This document shows positions 44,534 through 54,933 of a stretch of 64,000 nucleotides of DNA, in pieces. The DNA comes from Candidatus Hinthialibacteria bacterium OLB16. Lineage in GTDB: Bacteria > Hinthialibacterota > Hinthialibacteria > OLB16. Location: NCBI GenBank assembly GCA_001567115.1, contig LMZT01000020.1, positions 1 through 64,000 on the forward strand. The letters are read 5' to 3'. A program made the position numbers and the translations under genes. How positions within the stretch are numbered: position 1 is the first letter of the stretch; every line of letters begins with the position of its first letter. The notes beneath the pieces are model-generated. The model was not told the origin of the DNA. It saw only the letters and a list, made by a program, of their open reading frames with translations, and ran no database searches.

Positions 44534-47095
44534 ATGAAATCATGTTCAGCAGGCCTGATACTGATCTTCTGCTCGCTTGCATGGGCTCAATCCCCGCCAT
44601 CTGTCATCCACTTGGATCGAACCTGGCTGTTCAAACCCGACTCGGCCGGCAGCGGTTTGGAGGAACAGTGGTTTTCGCGAAATATCGACCTCACTGGCTG
44701 GGTTTCGATCCAGACAGGGCGAAGGTGGGAAGATCAGGGTTATCCTGACCTGAATGGGGCAGCCTGGTTCCGCAAGGAAATTGAAGTTCCTGAATCCTGG
44801 AAAGGGTCTCCGATCTGGTTGGTGCTTGGGGGTGTCAATGATGAATATGATCTCTTCTGCAATGGCAGCAGGGTCAATTCATTTGGTGAACCACCGAAAA
44901 AATCTGTGGCATCCGACCTGACAGTCGCCGAGTTAAGTCCTTTCCTTCACCCGGGGGAAAAAAACCTTCTGGTGCTTCGTGTCATCGATTGGTCAGGCAG
45001 TGGCGGCATTCAACGAGACCCCTGTTTCCTCACGATCGAGCCACAATGCCTGCCTCCCCTGCCAAAGATTGCCTGCCAGCTTAAATACCCGGAAAAACAG
45101 CTTCAGGTGGAGTGCGACTTGACTTCACTCGGGAGAGATTTCCTTTCTGGCGACCGGCATCCGCTCCATGCACGTTTTGAATTAGACCTGAGGACGCCAG
45201 CTGATCCTGTTCAGGCTCAGGAAATCGATGTCCAGCCGGGCAGTCGATATCTCACGACCGTCTTTAAAATGCCGGCTGCTTCCGAACATTTCTGCCAGGT
45301 GCGGGTTTCGATTCCGGCAGGCCTGAATTCTCAATGGAATTATGCCAATTCCCAGGATGTCCATTGGAATCCCTGCCCCACCTGGGATAAATACCCTCAC
45401 CTCAAGATTCGCAATAATTTTGTGACAGACCTGTCTGATATCGATGTCCCACCCGGCCAAATAACGGCAGGCACATTCCCCAATCCCCGATCCGGCTGGG
45501 TTTGTTTTTCCATCACGGCAGAAAATTCTTCGATCCCTGCACCGGATAGCTTCTCAGTCCTTGTGGACAGTGAAAGCCAGGCATTGATCTTCCGTGCCAA
45601 TCCGAATCAACCCGTTCTCGAAGCCATGCGGATGCTGCCGGAGGGAAACCACAGCCTTGAAATCGAATCAAAGAACCAGCTGCATCTGAATATCCGCACC
45701 ATCCCGGAACTGGCATACACTTATTACCCTTCTTCTTCCCACCTCAAACCCCAGGGTCCCTATGACTGGAAATACCTTGAACGTTACATTCTTCCCCAGG
45801 CCAATACCCTGGTTACCACCGGGGGAGCTCCGCCCGAAGAATTGGAAAGCTGGCACAAGGAAGGGAGGCAGTGGCTCGCTAATGCCGGACTGCCTGGTCT
45901 GGGCGCCTCCGCCCCACAGGCAGATGCAGTCTGCCGGACCTGGCTGGAGACTCCTGTCCTTTTTGATCCTCCAGTTTCGGGGATCATCGTCGATGAGTTC
46001 ATGGATGCCTCTCCGCGCCACTACCAGGCCTGGAAGGATGCCTGGAAATGCCTGGTGGATCATCCCAATTGGGGATCGAAGGTGTTCTATGCTTTCAGTG
46101 GTGACATCTACCACCTCGGTGATCCGGAAAGCCGTGAATTCTGTCGCGCACTTCTCGCGAGAGGAGACCGCTTTGCGGTAGAAAAATATTTCCCTGAGGA
46201 ACCTTCCCTGGAGATTGCTCAAAACTGGCTGGTCAGCGGCCTCCAGACAACCCTTCTGGACTGGAAAAATCTGTTCCCTGGATTCGAGAAACACCTTGTT
46301 TATTGCCTCGGAAACCTCACCGCTCCACCCGAATCCCTGAATACCAACCCCGGGGTCGATCTGAAAGTTTACATGGACATGCAGATGCACTTTCTGGCCA
46401 CTGATCCTGCCTTCTGGGGGCTTTTTGGCCTGATGCAATACACGGCCAGTTATGCCGATGAGGAAATCCAGCGCTATGCTTTCCGTCTCTTCAGACATTA
46501 CTGCATTGAAGGATCAACCGAGCGAATGAATCAGGATCCTTATCACCTGACACATCTTATCAATCCCGATTTTGAGCAGGGGCTGAATGGCTGGGAAGTT
46601 CAGGCTTCTTCTCCATCCGATATCCACTCCGCATCCATGGAAGGTTTCAGCTGGCTGCAGGGGCGTTACCCGCGAACCAGCCAGGGGGATCACTTTGCGC
46701 TGATCCATTCGGGATCATCCGGCCAGATTCGTCTGAGCCAGAAAGTCCTGAACCTGAAACCCGGACGGCCCTATTCCCTCAAGTTTATTACCGCCGATCT
46801 GGACCACCTCGACCGACCGCATGAAACCGCTCTCTCCTTTGATCTGGAAGATGTCCAGCTCCAGCCTGGCCTTTCTTTTAAAGCCTTGTATCCCAGCTGC
46901 TACTCGCACACCCTGGGGGACTACAACCGTGAACATCCCGCCTATTTCACCTGCCATAGAATTGTGTTTTATCCTGAGAGAGAGACCTCCAATCTGAAGT
47001 TTTCGCCCATTGCCCAAGAAAACGGCCGGGATGATCCACCCTCGGGCAGGATTGCGTTGAACTTTGTTGAAATACAGCCTTTTGAGAAACCTTAA
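44534..47095 (+). CDS. Large secreted protein with GH2-type sugar-binding fold; possible glycosidase
   Basis: An 853-residue exported protein. A signal peptide (MKSCSAGLILIFCSLAWAQS) follows a GGGGAGG ribosome site at ATG 44534. The first domain (about 25-160) resembles the jelly-roll of GH2 enzymes, with DLNGAAWFRKEIEVPESW and NDEYDLFCNGSRVNSFGEPP. A beta-rich region follows, then from residue about 400 a barrel-like segment with TLVTTGGAPPEELESWHK, SGIIVDEFMDASPRHYQAW (DE pair as a possible acid) and FAVEKYFPEEPSLE. A C-terminal carbohydrate-binding-like part is FEQGLNGWEVQ. I cannot match it to a named glycoside hydrolase family; activity is inferred. It converges on the sensor kinase gene. 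Confidence 0.65.
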   Translation: MKSCSAGLILIFCSLAWAQSPPSVIHLDRTWLFKPDSAGSGLEEQWFSRNIDLTGWVSIQTGRRWEDQGYPDLNGAAWFRKEIEVPESWKGSPIWLVLGGVNDEYDLFCNGSRVNSFGEPPKKSVASDLTVAELSPFLHPGEKNLLVLRVIDWSGSGGIQRDPCFLTIEPQCLPPLPKIACQLKYPEKQLQVECDLTSLGRDFLSGDRHPLHARFELDLRTPADPVQAQEIDVQPGSRYLTTVFKMPAASEHFCQVRVSIPAGLNSQWNYANSQDVHWNPCPTWDKYPHLKIRNNFVTDLSDIDVPPGQITAGTFPNPRSGWVCFSITAENSSIPAPDSFSVLVDSESQALIFRANPNQPVLEAMRMLPEGNHSLEIESKNQLHLNIRTIPELAYTYYPSSSHLKPQGPYDWKYLERYILPQANTLVTTGGAPPEELESWHKEGRQWLANAGLPGLGASAPQADAVCRTWLETPVLFDPPVSGIIVDEFMDASPRHYQAWKDAWKCLVDHPNWGSKVFYAFSGDIYHLGDPESREFCRALLARGDRFAVEKYFPEEPSLEIAQNWLVSGLQTTLLDWKNLFPGFEKHLVYCLGNLTAPPESLNTNPGVDLKVYMDMQMHFLATDPAFWGLFGLMQYTASYADEEIQRYAFRLFRHYCIEGSTERMNQDPYHLTHLINPDFEQGLNGWEVQASSPSDIHSASMEGFSWLQGRYPRTSQGDHFALIHSGSSGQIRLSQKVLNLKPGRPYSLKFITADLDHLDRPHETALSFDLEDVQLQPGLSFKALYPSCYSHTLGDYNREHPAYFTCHRIVFYPERETSNLKFSPIAQENGRDDPPSGRIALNFVEIQPFEKP

Positions 47096-47113
47096 AAGGA
47101 AAGAGGCCTTTTA
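47094..47113. terminator. Weak bidirectional terminator-like hairpin
   Basis: AAAAGG (47094-47099) and CCTTTT (47108-47113) form a 6-bp stem overlapping both convergent stop codons, with U-rich ends on both strands. The stem is AT-rich, so efficiency is doubtful. Confidence 0.35.
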
Positions 47114-49704
47114 TTGAGGGCCTGGGGAGATTGGATTTCCATTGGGGCCAAGGACCTGGTGAATCTTCTCTTTGAGTTCTTTCATCCGGTAAGGTTTCTG
47201 AAGAAAGCCTGAAACTTCGATCCCATCGAAACGTTTTTGAAATTTCTTCCTGGCTGAATCCACTTGAAAGAATTACAGGAATCACTGGATCGATCCGGCG
47301 GATTTCACGGTACATTTCCTCTCCATCCATCTTCGGCATGGTGATGTCGAGAAGGATGCAGCAGATGCTCCGGTGTTCTTTCTGGAAAACTTCGAGTCCT
47401 GATTCCCCATCGTGTGCCATCAGCACATTGAATCCCATCGAACTCAGAATCTTCGAGCCAACATCGAGGATGGTCTGCTCATCATCGACAAGCAGGATCG
47501 TGCCAGTCCGCAGGATTGGGGGTTCGTCCGCAACACACTGCCCAGTGCCGATGACGGGCGGCTGGATGGCTGGCAGGAGCACCTGGAAAGTGGTCCCGGT
47601 GCCGATATTGCTGCTGACCTGAATGATTCCATCGTGGCCCTGGACAATGCCCAGCACTGCGGCCAGCCCAAGCCCTCTGCCGGTGAATTTGGTGGTGAAA
47701 AACGGCTCGAAGATTCTCTTTTGTGTGGTTTCAGACATTCCGCACCCGGAGTCTTTAATGACCAGGCTCACATATTTTCCTTCCGGCATGTCGCCTGTGC
47801 GTGGAACGGGATCAATACTTTTTGAATTCAACTCCAGGATTCCTGTGGAAATCTGGATGCTGCCTGAATCGTCCCCGATGGCTTCGGCTGCATTGATGAT
47901 CAGGTTCATGATGACCTGCCGCAGCTGGGATTCGTCACCCTTGACCCAGGGAGGTTGAGAGGAGGGATGGAAAGTCAGCGCCACCTTCTTTGGAATCGAG
48001 ACCATCAGCATCTCTTTCATTTCTTCGATGATGCCATTCAGGTTAAGGGGTTGAATGACAAAATGCCCTCTCCCTGAGTAAGCCAGCATCTGGCGGCAGA
48101 TGTCCGAAGCATGAAGAGAAGCCTGCAATGCCTTTGCCAGGCTGTGGGAAGTTGATGTTTCGGCGGGCAGGTCCGCCAGGCTGAGCTCGATATTCCCGAT
48201 GATGGCCTGCAGCAGATTGTTGAAGTCATGCGCGATTCCGCCCGCCAGAATCCCCAGGCTTTCGAGCTTCTGTGTCTGCTGCAGCAGGCGCTCCATTTCC
48301 AGGCGTTGTTTTTCCCCGGCCTTCAGGTCCGTAATGTCATGGGCGACCTGGACTATTCCATAGAGACGGCCATCGGCATCTCGAAGGGGAGTCGATGTGA
48401 CCAGGAAAGTGCCACCCAGCAATGGATGATCAAGTTCACCCCGAAAGAAAGCCGCAGAATCCGGGGTTACACCATACTGATTGTGGAGATCGTGCTGGCT
48501 GCCTCCAGGATAAAAATTGAAATTACGGATCTGTTCCTGAGAAAGTGGCTCCATTCGTTCCTGGAGGGCCTGATTCATGCGCTGAACCCTGAATTCGGGA
48601 TCCAGCAGGCAGACCAGGTCCGGAACTGCATTGAAGGTCCGTTCCCAGGCTTCCTGGGCATCACCCAGGGCACGCTGGCTCTCGATCAGGGATGTGACAT
48701 TCCGAAGTTGAACAATATGGCCGGTGGGTTGGTGGTGGTATTTTCGAAGGGGATTGATCTGGACATCCAGCCATTGTTTTCCATCGGCTGCTTGAATCAG
48801 GTGGGTTGCTCCCGGGGAGCTGCTTCCATCTGCGTGTCCGATCAAGTCCGGCCAGGCTGGAAGAACTGCCACGATTGGCTGGCCGATATGGTTGCTGGAA
48901 ATTCCCAGAAGCTTCCTTGCTGCTGGATTCGAATCGATCAGGCGATCCTGGTTGTCTGCCACCAGAACTCCATCGGCCTGGGAGGTAAAAAGAACTTCAT
49001 AGGCGATTGGGGCAAGATCCAGAAGCCGGAAACGATAGATCGCCCATATCGTGACCAGTCCGGTAACTGTCAAAGCCATCGGTGTGAAGTCGATTTCCGG
49101 GATAGGGCTGTTGCCGGTGATAAAAGCAATGCTCGTCAGGATGGGAACCACAACTCCCGCCAGCAGCAGCCAGGACTGTTTGCGATACAGATTTGGCAGC
49201 CAGACCAGATGATGGACCAGGCAGCCTGTCCCGAACAGCAGGCAGCCATAGGTAAAAACTATGTTCAGATAAAAAAGCGGTCCATGGGCATATCGCAGGA
49301 TGTGTGGAGTGGCCGGACTGATTTCCGGCCAGAACAATCCGTGAAAATCATTCGTGAAGGCACCGATGACCGTAATTGCCGGGATGATCCAGATGCCGAT
49401 TCTGACACCTGGTTTCAGAAAACGGTGATTTCCGCAGTACTGGATAATGAACAGAAACCAGGCCGGGCCGGTTGCGACAACCCCCAGATAACTCAGCTTG
49501 CCGCACCAGACCTTCAACCCCTGGCCAGGGATCACCAGTTCCATTCCGGCGAAAAAACGCCCATACCGCAATCCCGCCAAGCAGCAGGACTGCGCTGTGA
49601 GCGCCCTGAGTCAGCCAGCGCCTGCGCCAGGTATAAACAGCCAGTCCCCCCGCCAGCACTGAGGTGATCCCATGGATCAGGACCACGATCCACAATGGTA
49701 CCAT
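47112..49704 (-). CDS. Hybrid sensor histidine kinase with receiver domain, two frameshifts
   Basis: A membrane sensor of about 863 residues. The N-terminal part (residues about 1-230) has seven hydrophobic helices of the 7TM histidine-kinase type. PAS-like segments follow (VLFTSQADGVLVADNQDRL and FNAVPDLVCLLDPEFRV). The phosphoacceptor box GGIAHDFNNLLQAIIGN, ATP-binding NLIINAAEAIGDDSG, DSGCGMSE and GRGLGLAAV and a receiver with ILLVDDEQTILDVG and ILLDITMPKMDG complete it. One extra T at 49552-49557 breaks the frame after IAVWAFF, and one extra A at 47234-47238 near the end hides the true tail ISKRFDGIEVSGFLQKPY, which ends at 47112. Removing these gives a normal kinase. Its signal is unknown. 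Confidence 0.85.
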
Positions 49705-49768
49705 GGACGATTCACTATCCTCGTTTCATATAGCCTTGAACCCAAAGGCTCTGTGCATTTTTCCAGTA

Positions 49769-51505
49769 TCAGCCGGGGCGAGTTTTTTTAAGGAGTTGGC
49801 AGAAATCGTTGAGCTCCCTGGTGTTTGCGATGGCCTCGCGGCCCAAACCTGCTTTCCGCGCCACATCGATGCCATAACGATTATCCGCCAAACCTGCCGT
49901 ATTGTGCGCATCAGGATTAATACAGAATAGCACCCCCTTGTCACGGGCCTCCAGGCAGGCACGCCAGTCCAGGTCAAGCCGCCAGGGGTTGGAGTTGATC
50001 TCAATCCACTTTCCATTCCTCGCTGTGGCATCGATAACTTTTGCGACATCGACTGGATAAGGCTCTCTCTGAAGCAGCAGACGCCCGGTCATGTGCCCTA
50101 AGAATGTGATCCCCGGGGATTCGATCGCACAAATCAGCCGTTGTGTCATCTCGGCCTCGCTCAGAGCAAACTGGCTGTGAACCGATCCCACCGCAAAGTC
50201 GCATTCGAGCAGAATTTCTTCGGCAAAATCCAGTTCACCATCACGCAGGATATCCACCTCGCTGCCTTTCAGTATCTTGACCGGTCCGCCCTGGCGGTTG
50301 TATCGATCGATTTCCTCCCACTGTTGAGCCAGCCTTTTTTCATCCAGGCCATTGGCATAAAAGGCCGCTTTGCTGTGATCTCCAATCCCAAGGTATTGGT
50401 AGCCCAATGCACCGGCGGCGGCAGCCATTTCCTCGAGGCTCGCCTCGCCATCGGAGGCGCGTGTATGGCAATGCAGTGTCCCCTTCAGGTCCCCGTATTC
50501 AATCAGGCTGGGAACCGCCCTGTTCATGGCCCAGCCGATTTCATGCAGGCCCTCGCGTAATTCAGGCGGGATGTAATCCAGCTCGAGCGCCCAGTAAATT
50601 GCCTCTTCATTCTGGCAGGACAGGATTTCACCATTTTCACGGGTCAGAGCGTATTCATTCAGGCGGTATCCAAAGGTCCTGGCCCGTGATCGCATCAGGG
50701 TGTTATGTTCTTTGCTGCCGGTGAAATAGTTCAAGGCAAATGGAAATTCATCATCCGCGACCACACGCAAATCCGAGGCGATTCCATTCTCCAGAACCAC
50801 ACTTGCCTTGGTGGAGCCTTGGCCGGTAATGGTTTTGACCTGTGGCAGGCCGGTAAAAGCCTCGATCAGTTCCCCAGGCTCACGGGAGCTGGCCAGAAGA
50901 TCGATGTCTTTGATGGTTTCCCTTCGGCGCCTCAAAGAACCGCACAGGCTGGCGCGAAGGGTGGCGGGGTGGCTGCTGACACTTTCGAAAAGGGGTTGAG
51001 CGGCAGATTCGGCTGCTGGAAGGAGAACCCTGGCCGCATAGGTTCTGACACGCTCGATTCCCTCCAGGATTCTCTGCTCGGTTTTCTCCCCGAACCCGGA
51101 TAATGCACGAATGATTCGGGCCTGGCAGGCTTTTTCGAGCTCATCGAGGGACTGGATGCCCAGGGTCGAATAAAGGGTCTTCACTTTTTTGGGGCCGAGG
51201 TTGGGTATTTTCAGGAGATCGAACAGGGTTGGGGGAAATTGCCCGCGCAGCTTCTCGTAATATTCCAGGGTGCCGGTCACTGCCAGGGTCAGAATCTTTT
51301 CCTCGAGCGCCTTGCCGATCCCTTTTGTTTCACCCAGCTGCCCGCTCCGGATCAGCTCCTCCAGAGACTCCCCGGTTGTTTCCAGCACTCGTGCCGCATT
51401 TGAATAAGCACGGGATTTGAAAGGGTTTTCTCCCGCCAGATCCAGAAGCACAGCGATCTCTTCGAGAATCTGGATGACACTTTTCTTTTCGAGAATCAAA
51501 TCCAT
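49769..51505 (-). CDS. polX: DNA polymerase/3'-5' exonuclease PolX
   Basis: A 578-residue family X polymerase with a C-terminal PHP phosphoesterase. The start MDLILEKKSVIQILEEIAVL at 51505 matches the family; the frame is open further upstream. A helix-hairpin-helix part includes LKIPNLGPKKVKTLYSTLG, and the polymerase core includes SLRRRRETIKDIDLLASS with the two catalytic Asp residues. The PHP domain begins LHCHTRASDGEASLEEM and has IGDHSKAAFYANGL. The enzyme does short-gap repair synthesis and can also cut back from 3' ends. It stands between the kinase and the third secretion ATPase and is not obviously linked to either. Confidence 0.93.
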   Translation of the reverse strand: MDLILEKKSVIQILEEIAVLLDLAGENPFKSRAYSNAARVLETTGESLEELIRSGQLGETKGIGKALEEKILTLAVTGTLEYYEKLRGQFPPTLFDLLKIPNLGPKKVKTLYSTLGIQSLDELEKACQARIIRALSGFGEKTEQRILEGIERVRTYAARVLLPAAESAAQPLFESVSSHPATLRASLCGSLRRRRETIKDIDLLASSREPGELIEAFTGLPQVKTITGQGSTKASVVLENGIASDLRVVADDEFPFALNYFTGSKEHNTLMRSRARTFGYRLNEYALTRENGEILSCQNEEAIYWALELDYIPPELREGLHEIGWAMNRAVPSLIEYGDLKGTLHCHTRASDGEASLEEMAAAAGALGYQYLGIGDHSKAAFYANGLDEKRLAQQWEEIDRYNRQGGPVKILKGSEVDILRDGELDFAEEILLECDFAVGSVHSQFALSEAEMTQRLICAIESPGITFLGHMTGRLLLQREPYPVDVAKVIDATARNGKWIEINSNPWRLDLDWRACLEARDKGVLFCINPDAHNTAGLADNRYGIDVARKAGLGREAIANTRELNDFCQLLKKTRPG

Positions 51506-51699
51506 GGCTGGCAGTTTTCCTTGCCCTTTGATCATATCAAAGACCACGCGGGATGAGAGGATCCTCCGGATCACTTTCAACTCGAAAGCAGCTGGCGAAA
51601 AAAGGGGATGATTTGTCCGATGGGGCACTTCTCAGAAAGTGTTTTGAGAGTTAGTCTAAATCTGAGTACAAAGGTCGGATGTTCTAGCAGAGGAAAGTT

Positions 51700-53532
51700 A
51701 TGGCGGATCAGGCACACAAAGGATTCTCCGGTGATGGAGCGGAAGAGAGCGAGCAGAAGAAATCTCTCTCTCTCGATGACCTGATGGAAGCAGCCGGTTT
51801 CATTACCGACACCCCCAAAGAAGGGATCGAGGATGAAGCGGCCCAGCCCTACAGGTCTCCCGATTACGGAACAGAAGTTTTCGGCCAGCAGGACACAGGC
51901 CAGCTTCAGAAAGGGCTGGCGGATATTCTCGGCATCCCTTATGTCGATGTCTCCGCGATCCGTCCCACCCCGGAGCTGCTCAAGGTCATCCCCAAAAAAA
52001 CAATCGTCAAATACAAGATATTTCCTGTGGAAGCCTCTCCGACCACCCTCAAGGTGGCCTTCTCCGATCCCTATGATGTCAATGCCCTCACCGATGTCCA
52101 GCTGATCGCGGATGACATGGGGCTGGTCCTCGAGCAGTGCCTGGGAGATGAGCAGGATATTGCACGCTCCATCGATCGGTATTACACCGCGGAGCGTAAT
52201 GAGATCATCGGGATGATCGACCAGGTGTCCGACCAGCTCGCGACTTCGGGAGCCGGCAGACCCTCTCAGGCCGATAATGTCATCGACCTTTCGAACCTGG
52301 GCGATGAAGAAGATTTCTCATCACTGGCTAAATCCCTTGAAAATGCCGATCTGGATTCGGTTGAAGCCCCGATTGTCCGCCTCATCAACCTGATCTTCCA
52401 GAAAGCCTTGCGGATGCGCGCCAGCGATATTCATTTTGAGCCATATACCGATGAATTCCGCATCCGGTTCCGGGTGGATGGCGTGCTCCAGGATATCGAC
52501 AGCCCCCCCACCAAACTTCAGCCTGCGATTCTCTCCCGGCTGAAAATTCTGTCCGGGATGGACCTTGCCGAAAAAAGAATCCCGCAGGATGGGCGTATCC
52601 AGATGAGGATCGACAACAAGGATATCGACTTCCGTGTTTCGGCGCTTCCGGCGATCTGGGGTGAGAGTGTGGTTCTCCGAATTCTCGACAAGACCGGCCT
52701 CGTGCTGGGTCTGGAAGAAGTCGGTTTCATGCCCGACAATGTGGCCCTGTTCCAGCGCCTGATCAAGCGCCCCAATGGAATTATCCTGATGACCGGTCCC
52801 ACCGGCTGCGGAAAAACCACCACCCTCTATGCAGCCCTCAATTCGATCAACACGGTCGATGTCAAAATCATTACTGTCGAAAACCCGGTGGAATATATGA
52901 TCGAGGGCATCAACCAGGTTCAGGTAAATGAAGATATCGGCCTGGACTTTGCCCTGGCGCTCCGCACCATGCTCCGTCAGGCCCCCAATGTCATTCTCGT
53001 CGGTGAAATGCGTGACCTCGAAACCGCCGAAACCGGCATCCGGGCTGCCCTTACAGGCCACCTGGTTTTCAGCACCCTCCACACCAACGATGCCCCCAGC
53101 GCCACCACACGTCTGATCGAAATGGGGATCAAACCCTACCTGGTCGCTTCAGCTCTGCAGGCGATTATTGCTCAACGCCTTGTCAGGCGCATCTGCCCGG
53201 AATGCAAAGAGCCTTATTACCCGCCCCCGGCACACATCGAAGAACTGGGTTTCAATCCGGATGATTACCGTGGACAGCCATTTTACCAGGGTGTCGGCTG
53301 CCACACATGCAGTTACTCCGGGTATCGTGGCCGAACCGCCATCCATGAAATCATGGTCTTGAGCGATGATCTGCGCGGGATGGTTCTCAAAACTTCCTCG
53401 GCGGAAAAGGTTCGAAGAAAAGCACGCGAAGAAGGCATGCGCACACTCCGCGAAGATGGCTGGCAGAAGGTTCTGCGTGGGGATACCACCATCGAGGAAG
53501 TGATGCGTGTGACTGCAGATGAGCTGAAATAG
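51700..53532 (+). CDS. GspE/PilB-family ATPase (third copy in window)
   Basis: A 610-residue ATPase. The N-terminal part (residues 1-65) is acidic and lacks the helical lead of MshEN. It then has the compact domain YVDVSAIRPTPELLKVIPKK and YKIFPVEASPTTLKVAFSDP. The motor has Walker A GPTGCGKTTTLY near residue 366, VILVGEMRDLETAETG, STLHTNDAPSA and the zinc element CPEC...CHTC, then GYRGRTAIHEI. It stands alone with no pilin or GspF neighbour and has an AGAGGA ribosome site. It could serve the type IV pilus (PilB) while the gspE in the operon serves secretion; that is inference. Confidence 0.9.
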   Translation: MADQAHKGFSGDGAEESEQKKSLSLDDLMEAAGFITDTPKEGIEDEAAQPYRSPDYGTEVFGQQDTGQLQKGLADILGIPYVDVSAIRPTPELLKVIPKKTIVKYKIFPVEASPTTLKVAFSDPYDVNALTDVQLIADDMGLVLEQCLGDEQDIARSIDRYYTAERNEIIGMIDQVSDQLATSGAGRPSQADNVIDLSNLGDEEDFSSLAKSLENADLDSVEAPIVRLINLIFQKALRMRASDIHFEPYTDEFRIRFRVDGVLQDIDSPPTKLQPAILSRLKILSGMDLAEKRIPQDGRIQMRIDNKDIDFRVSALPAIWGESVVLRILDKTGLVLGLEEVGFMPDNVALFQRLIKRPNGIILMTGPTGCGKTTTLYAALNSINTVDVKIITVENPVEYMIEGINQVQVNEDIGLDFALALRTMLRQAPNVILVGEMRDLETAETGIRAALTGHLVFSTLHTNDAPSATTRLIEMGIKPYLVASALQAIIAQRLVRRICPECKEPYYPPPAHIEELGFNPDDYRGQPFYQGVGCHTCSYSGYRGRTAIHEIMVLSDDLRGMVLKTSSAEKVRRKAREEGMRTLREDGWQKVLRGDTTIEEVMRVTADELK

Positions 53533-53544
53533 GCCCGGGCAGTG

Positions 53545-53829
53545 CTAATCTTTGAGATTCGTGTAGATCAGAAAGCTCAGGAACAGAAACCCCAGCAGTC
53601 CATAGGTGCACACCCACAGCGCCAGCATGCCGGCATTGATGTCGATATATTGCCCCGACAAAAGGACAATCATCGACCAGCCATACACCACCACCCAGGT
53701 GATCAGAAATGTCTTCTGCCAGTTGCGGTATGCGCACACCAGAGCGATCCCGATGCCGAAAAAAAGGGCATAATCACTGACACCATAACTCGACCAGGCT
53801 GTTTTCCAGGCATCAATCAAATCCTGCAT
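53545..53829 (-). CDS. Small membrane protein with about three helices, unknown function
   Basis: A 94-residue protein with hydrophobic segments at about residues 20-35 (ALFFGIGIALVCAY), 41-58 (FLITWVVVYGWSMIVLL) and 66-88 (AGMLALWVCTYGLLGFLFLSF). A short charged tail follows. No motif is recognised. It is convergent with the ATPase gene (12 bases between stops) and divergent from the ABC ATPase gene. Confidence 0.6.
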   Translation of the reverse strand: MQDLIDAWKTAWSSYGVSDYALFFGIGIALVCAYRNWQKTFLITWVVVYGWSMIVLLSGQYIDINAGMLALWVCTYGLLGFLFLSFLIYTNLKD

Positions 53830-53915
53830 GGCAAACCCCTTTCATTACCTGATAAATATGTTATAGCGGATATGTTGTATATGTCAAATAATATTTTCGG
53901 GGAGATCTTACCATC

Positions 53916-54926
53916 ATGCTGATCGAGGGTGGTTCCCAGTCCTTGTTGGTCCTCGATCGTCTCCAGACCTCATTCTACCGCAAGGGAAGGGAAGTTCGTG
54001 CGGTCGATGGTGTTTCGCTGGAGGTTCATGCCGGTGAGGTGGTTGGCCTGGTGGGTGAATCCGGTTGTGGAAAAAGCGCGACTGCCTTATCCATCCTGCG
54101 TCTGATCCCATCTCCACCCGGGAAAATCGTGGGTGGAAAAATCCTGTTTAATGGAAATGATCTGCTCGCCCTGAATGATAAGGACATCCGGAAAATTCGG
54201 GGGAATAAAATTTCCATGATCTTCCAGGAGCCGATGACAGCCCTGAATCCGGTTTTCACTGTCGGCAACCAGATTGCCGAGGTCTTCCGGGTTCATCGTG
54301 GCATGAATCGGAGAGAAGCCCTGGATGCAAGCATCGCAATGCTGACTCAGGTCAGGATGCCGGAACCGGCCAAAAGAGCCAGAGAATACCCCCACCAGCT
54401 GTCTGGAGGGATGCGCCAGAGGGTCGTCATCGCCATGGCACTTGCTTGCCGCCCCGAGCTCCTGATTGCTGATGAGCCAACTACTGCGCTGGATGTGACA
54501 GTCCAGGCGCAGATCCTCGCCCTGATGGAGCAGCTGCGGAAGGAAAATGGATGCGCTGTTCTGTTCATCACCCATGACCTCGGGATTGTGGCCGAATTTT
54601 GTACCCGGGTAGCGGTCATGTATGCCGGACAAATTGTGGAAGTAGGACCTGTCAGCCGGATCTTCGAGGAGCCAAGGCACCCCTACACCCAGGGGCTGAT
54701 CCGCTGTGTCCCACGGGTGGACCGCCCCCGCCGCGGCAGGCTGCCGGTGATTCCAGGAACTGTTCCCGAGTTTAAGGAAGCCTTGCCCGGGTGCCGCTTC
54801 GCGCCCAGATGCGACCAGAAAATGCCTGAATGTGAAAGATATAAACCTGAACTCAAACCGATTTCAGGGACCGACATCCAGGTGCGCTGCTTCCTTCATC
54901 ACCCCCCGGATGCATCCGGAGAGTGA
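53916..54926 (+). CDS. Oligopeptide/dipeptide ABC transporter ATP-binding protein (DppD/OppD type)
   Basis: A 336-residue cytoplasmic ATPase. Walker A GESGCGKSATALS is near residue 48, the Q-loop FQEPMTALNPVFTVG, the signature LSGGMRQRVVIAMAL, Walker B LLIADEPTTALDV and the H-loop FITHDLG are all present. The C-terminal oligopeptide extension has the CRFAPRCDQKMPECERY cysteine cluster, typical of DppD/OppD. Permease and substrate-binding genes are not adjacent in the window, so this is an orphan ATPase here or it pairs with genes elsewhere. The start ATG 53916 has GGGGAG about 11 bases upstream. Confidence 0.93.
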   Translation: MLIEGGSQSLLVLDRLQTSFYRKGREVRAVDGVSLEVHAGEVVGLVGESGCGKSATALSILRLIPSPPGKIVGGKILFNGNDLLALNDKDIRKIRGNKISMIFQEPMTALNPVFTVGNQIAEVFRVHRGMNRREALDASIAMLTQVRMPEPAKRAREYPHQLSGGMRQRVVIAMALACRPELLIADEPTTALDVTVQAQILALMEQLRKENGCAVLFITHDLGIVAEFCTRVAVMYAGQIVEVGPVSRIFEEPRHPYTQGLIRCVPRVDRPRRGRLPVIPGTVPEFKEALPGCRFAPRCDQKMPECERYKPELKPISGTDIQVRCFLHHPPDASGE

Positions 54927-54933
54927 TCCGCCA

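Noticed and set aside
45668-46498. Open frame (276 residues) antisense to the secreted protein at 44534
   Set aside because: Low-complexity translation with no motif; the plus-strand gene has a signal peptide and ribosome site.
48228-49667. Long open frame (479 residues) on the plus strand
   Set aside because: It lies opposite the sensor kinase, whose helices, PAS, H-box and ATP-binding motifs are on the minus strand. The antisense frame has no family character or ribosome site.
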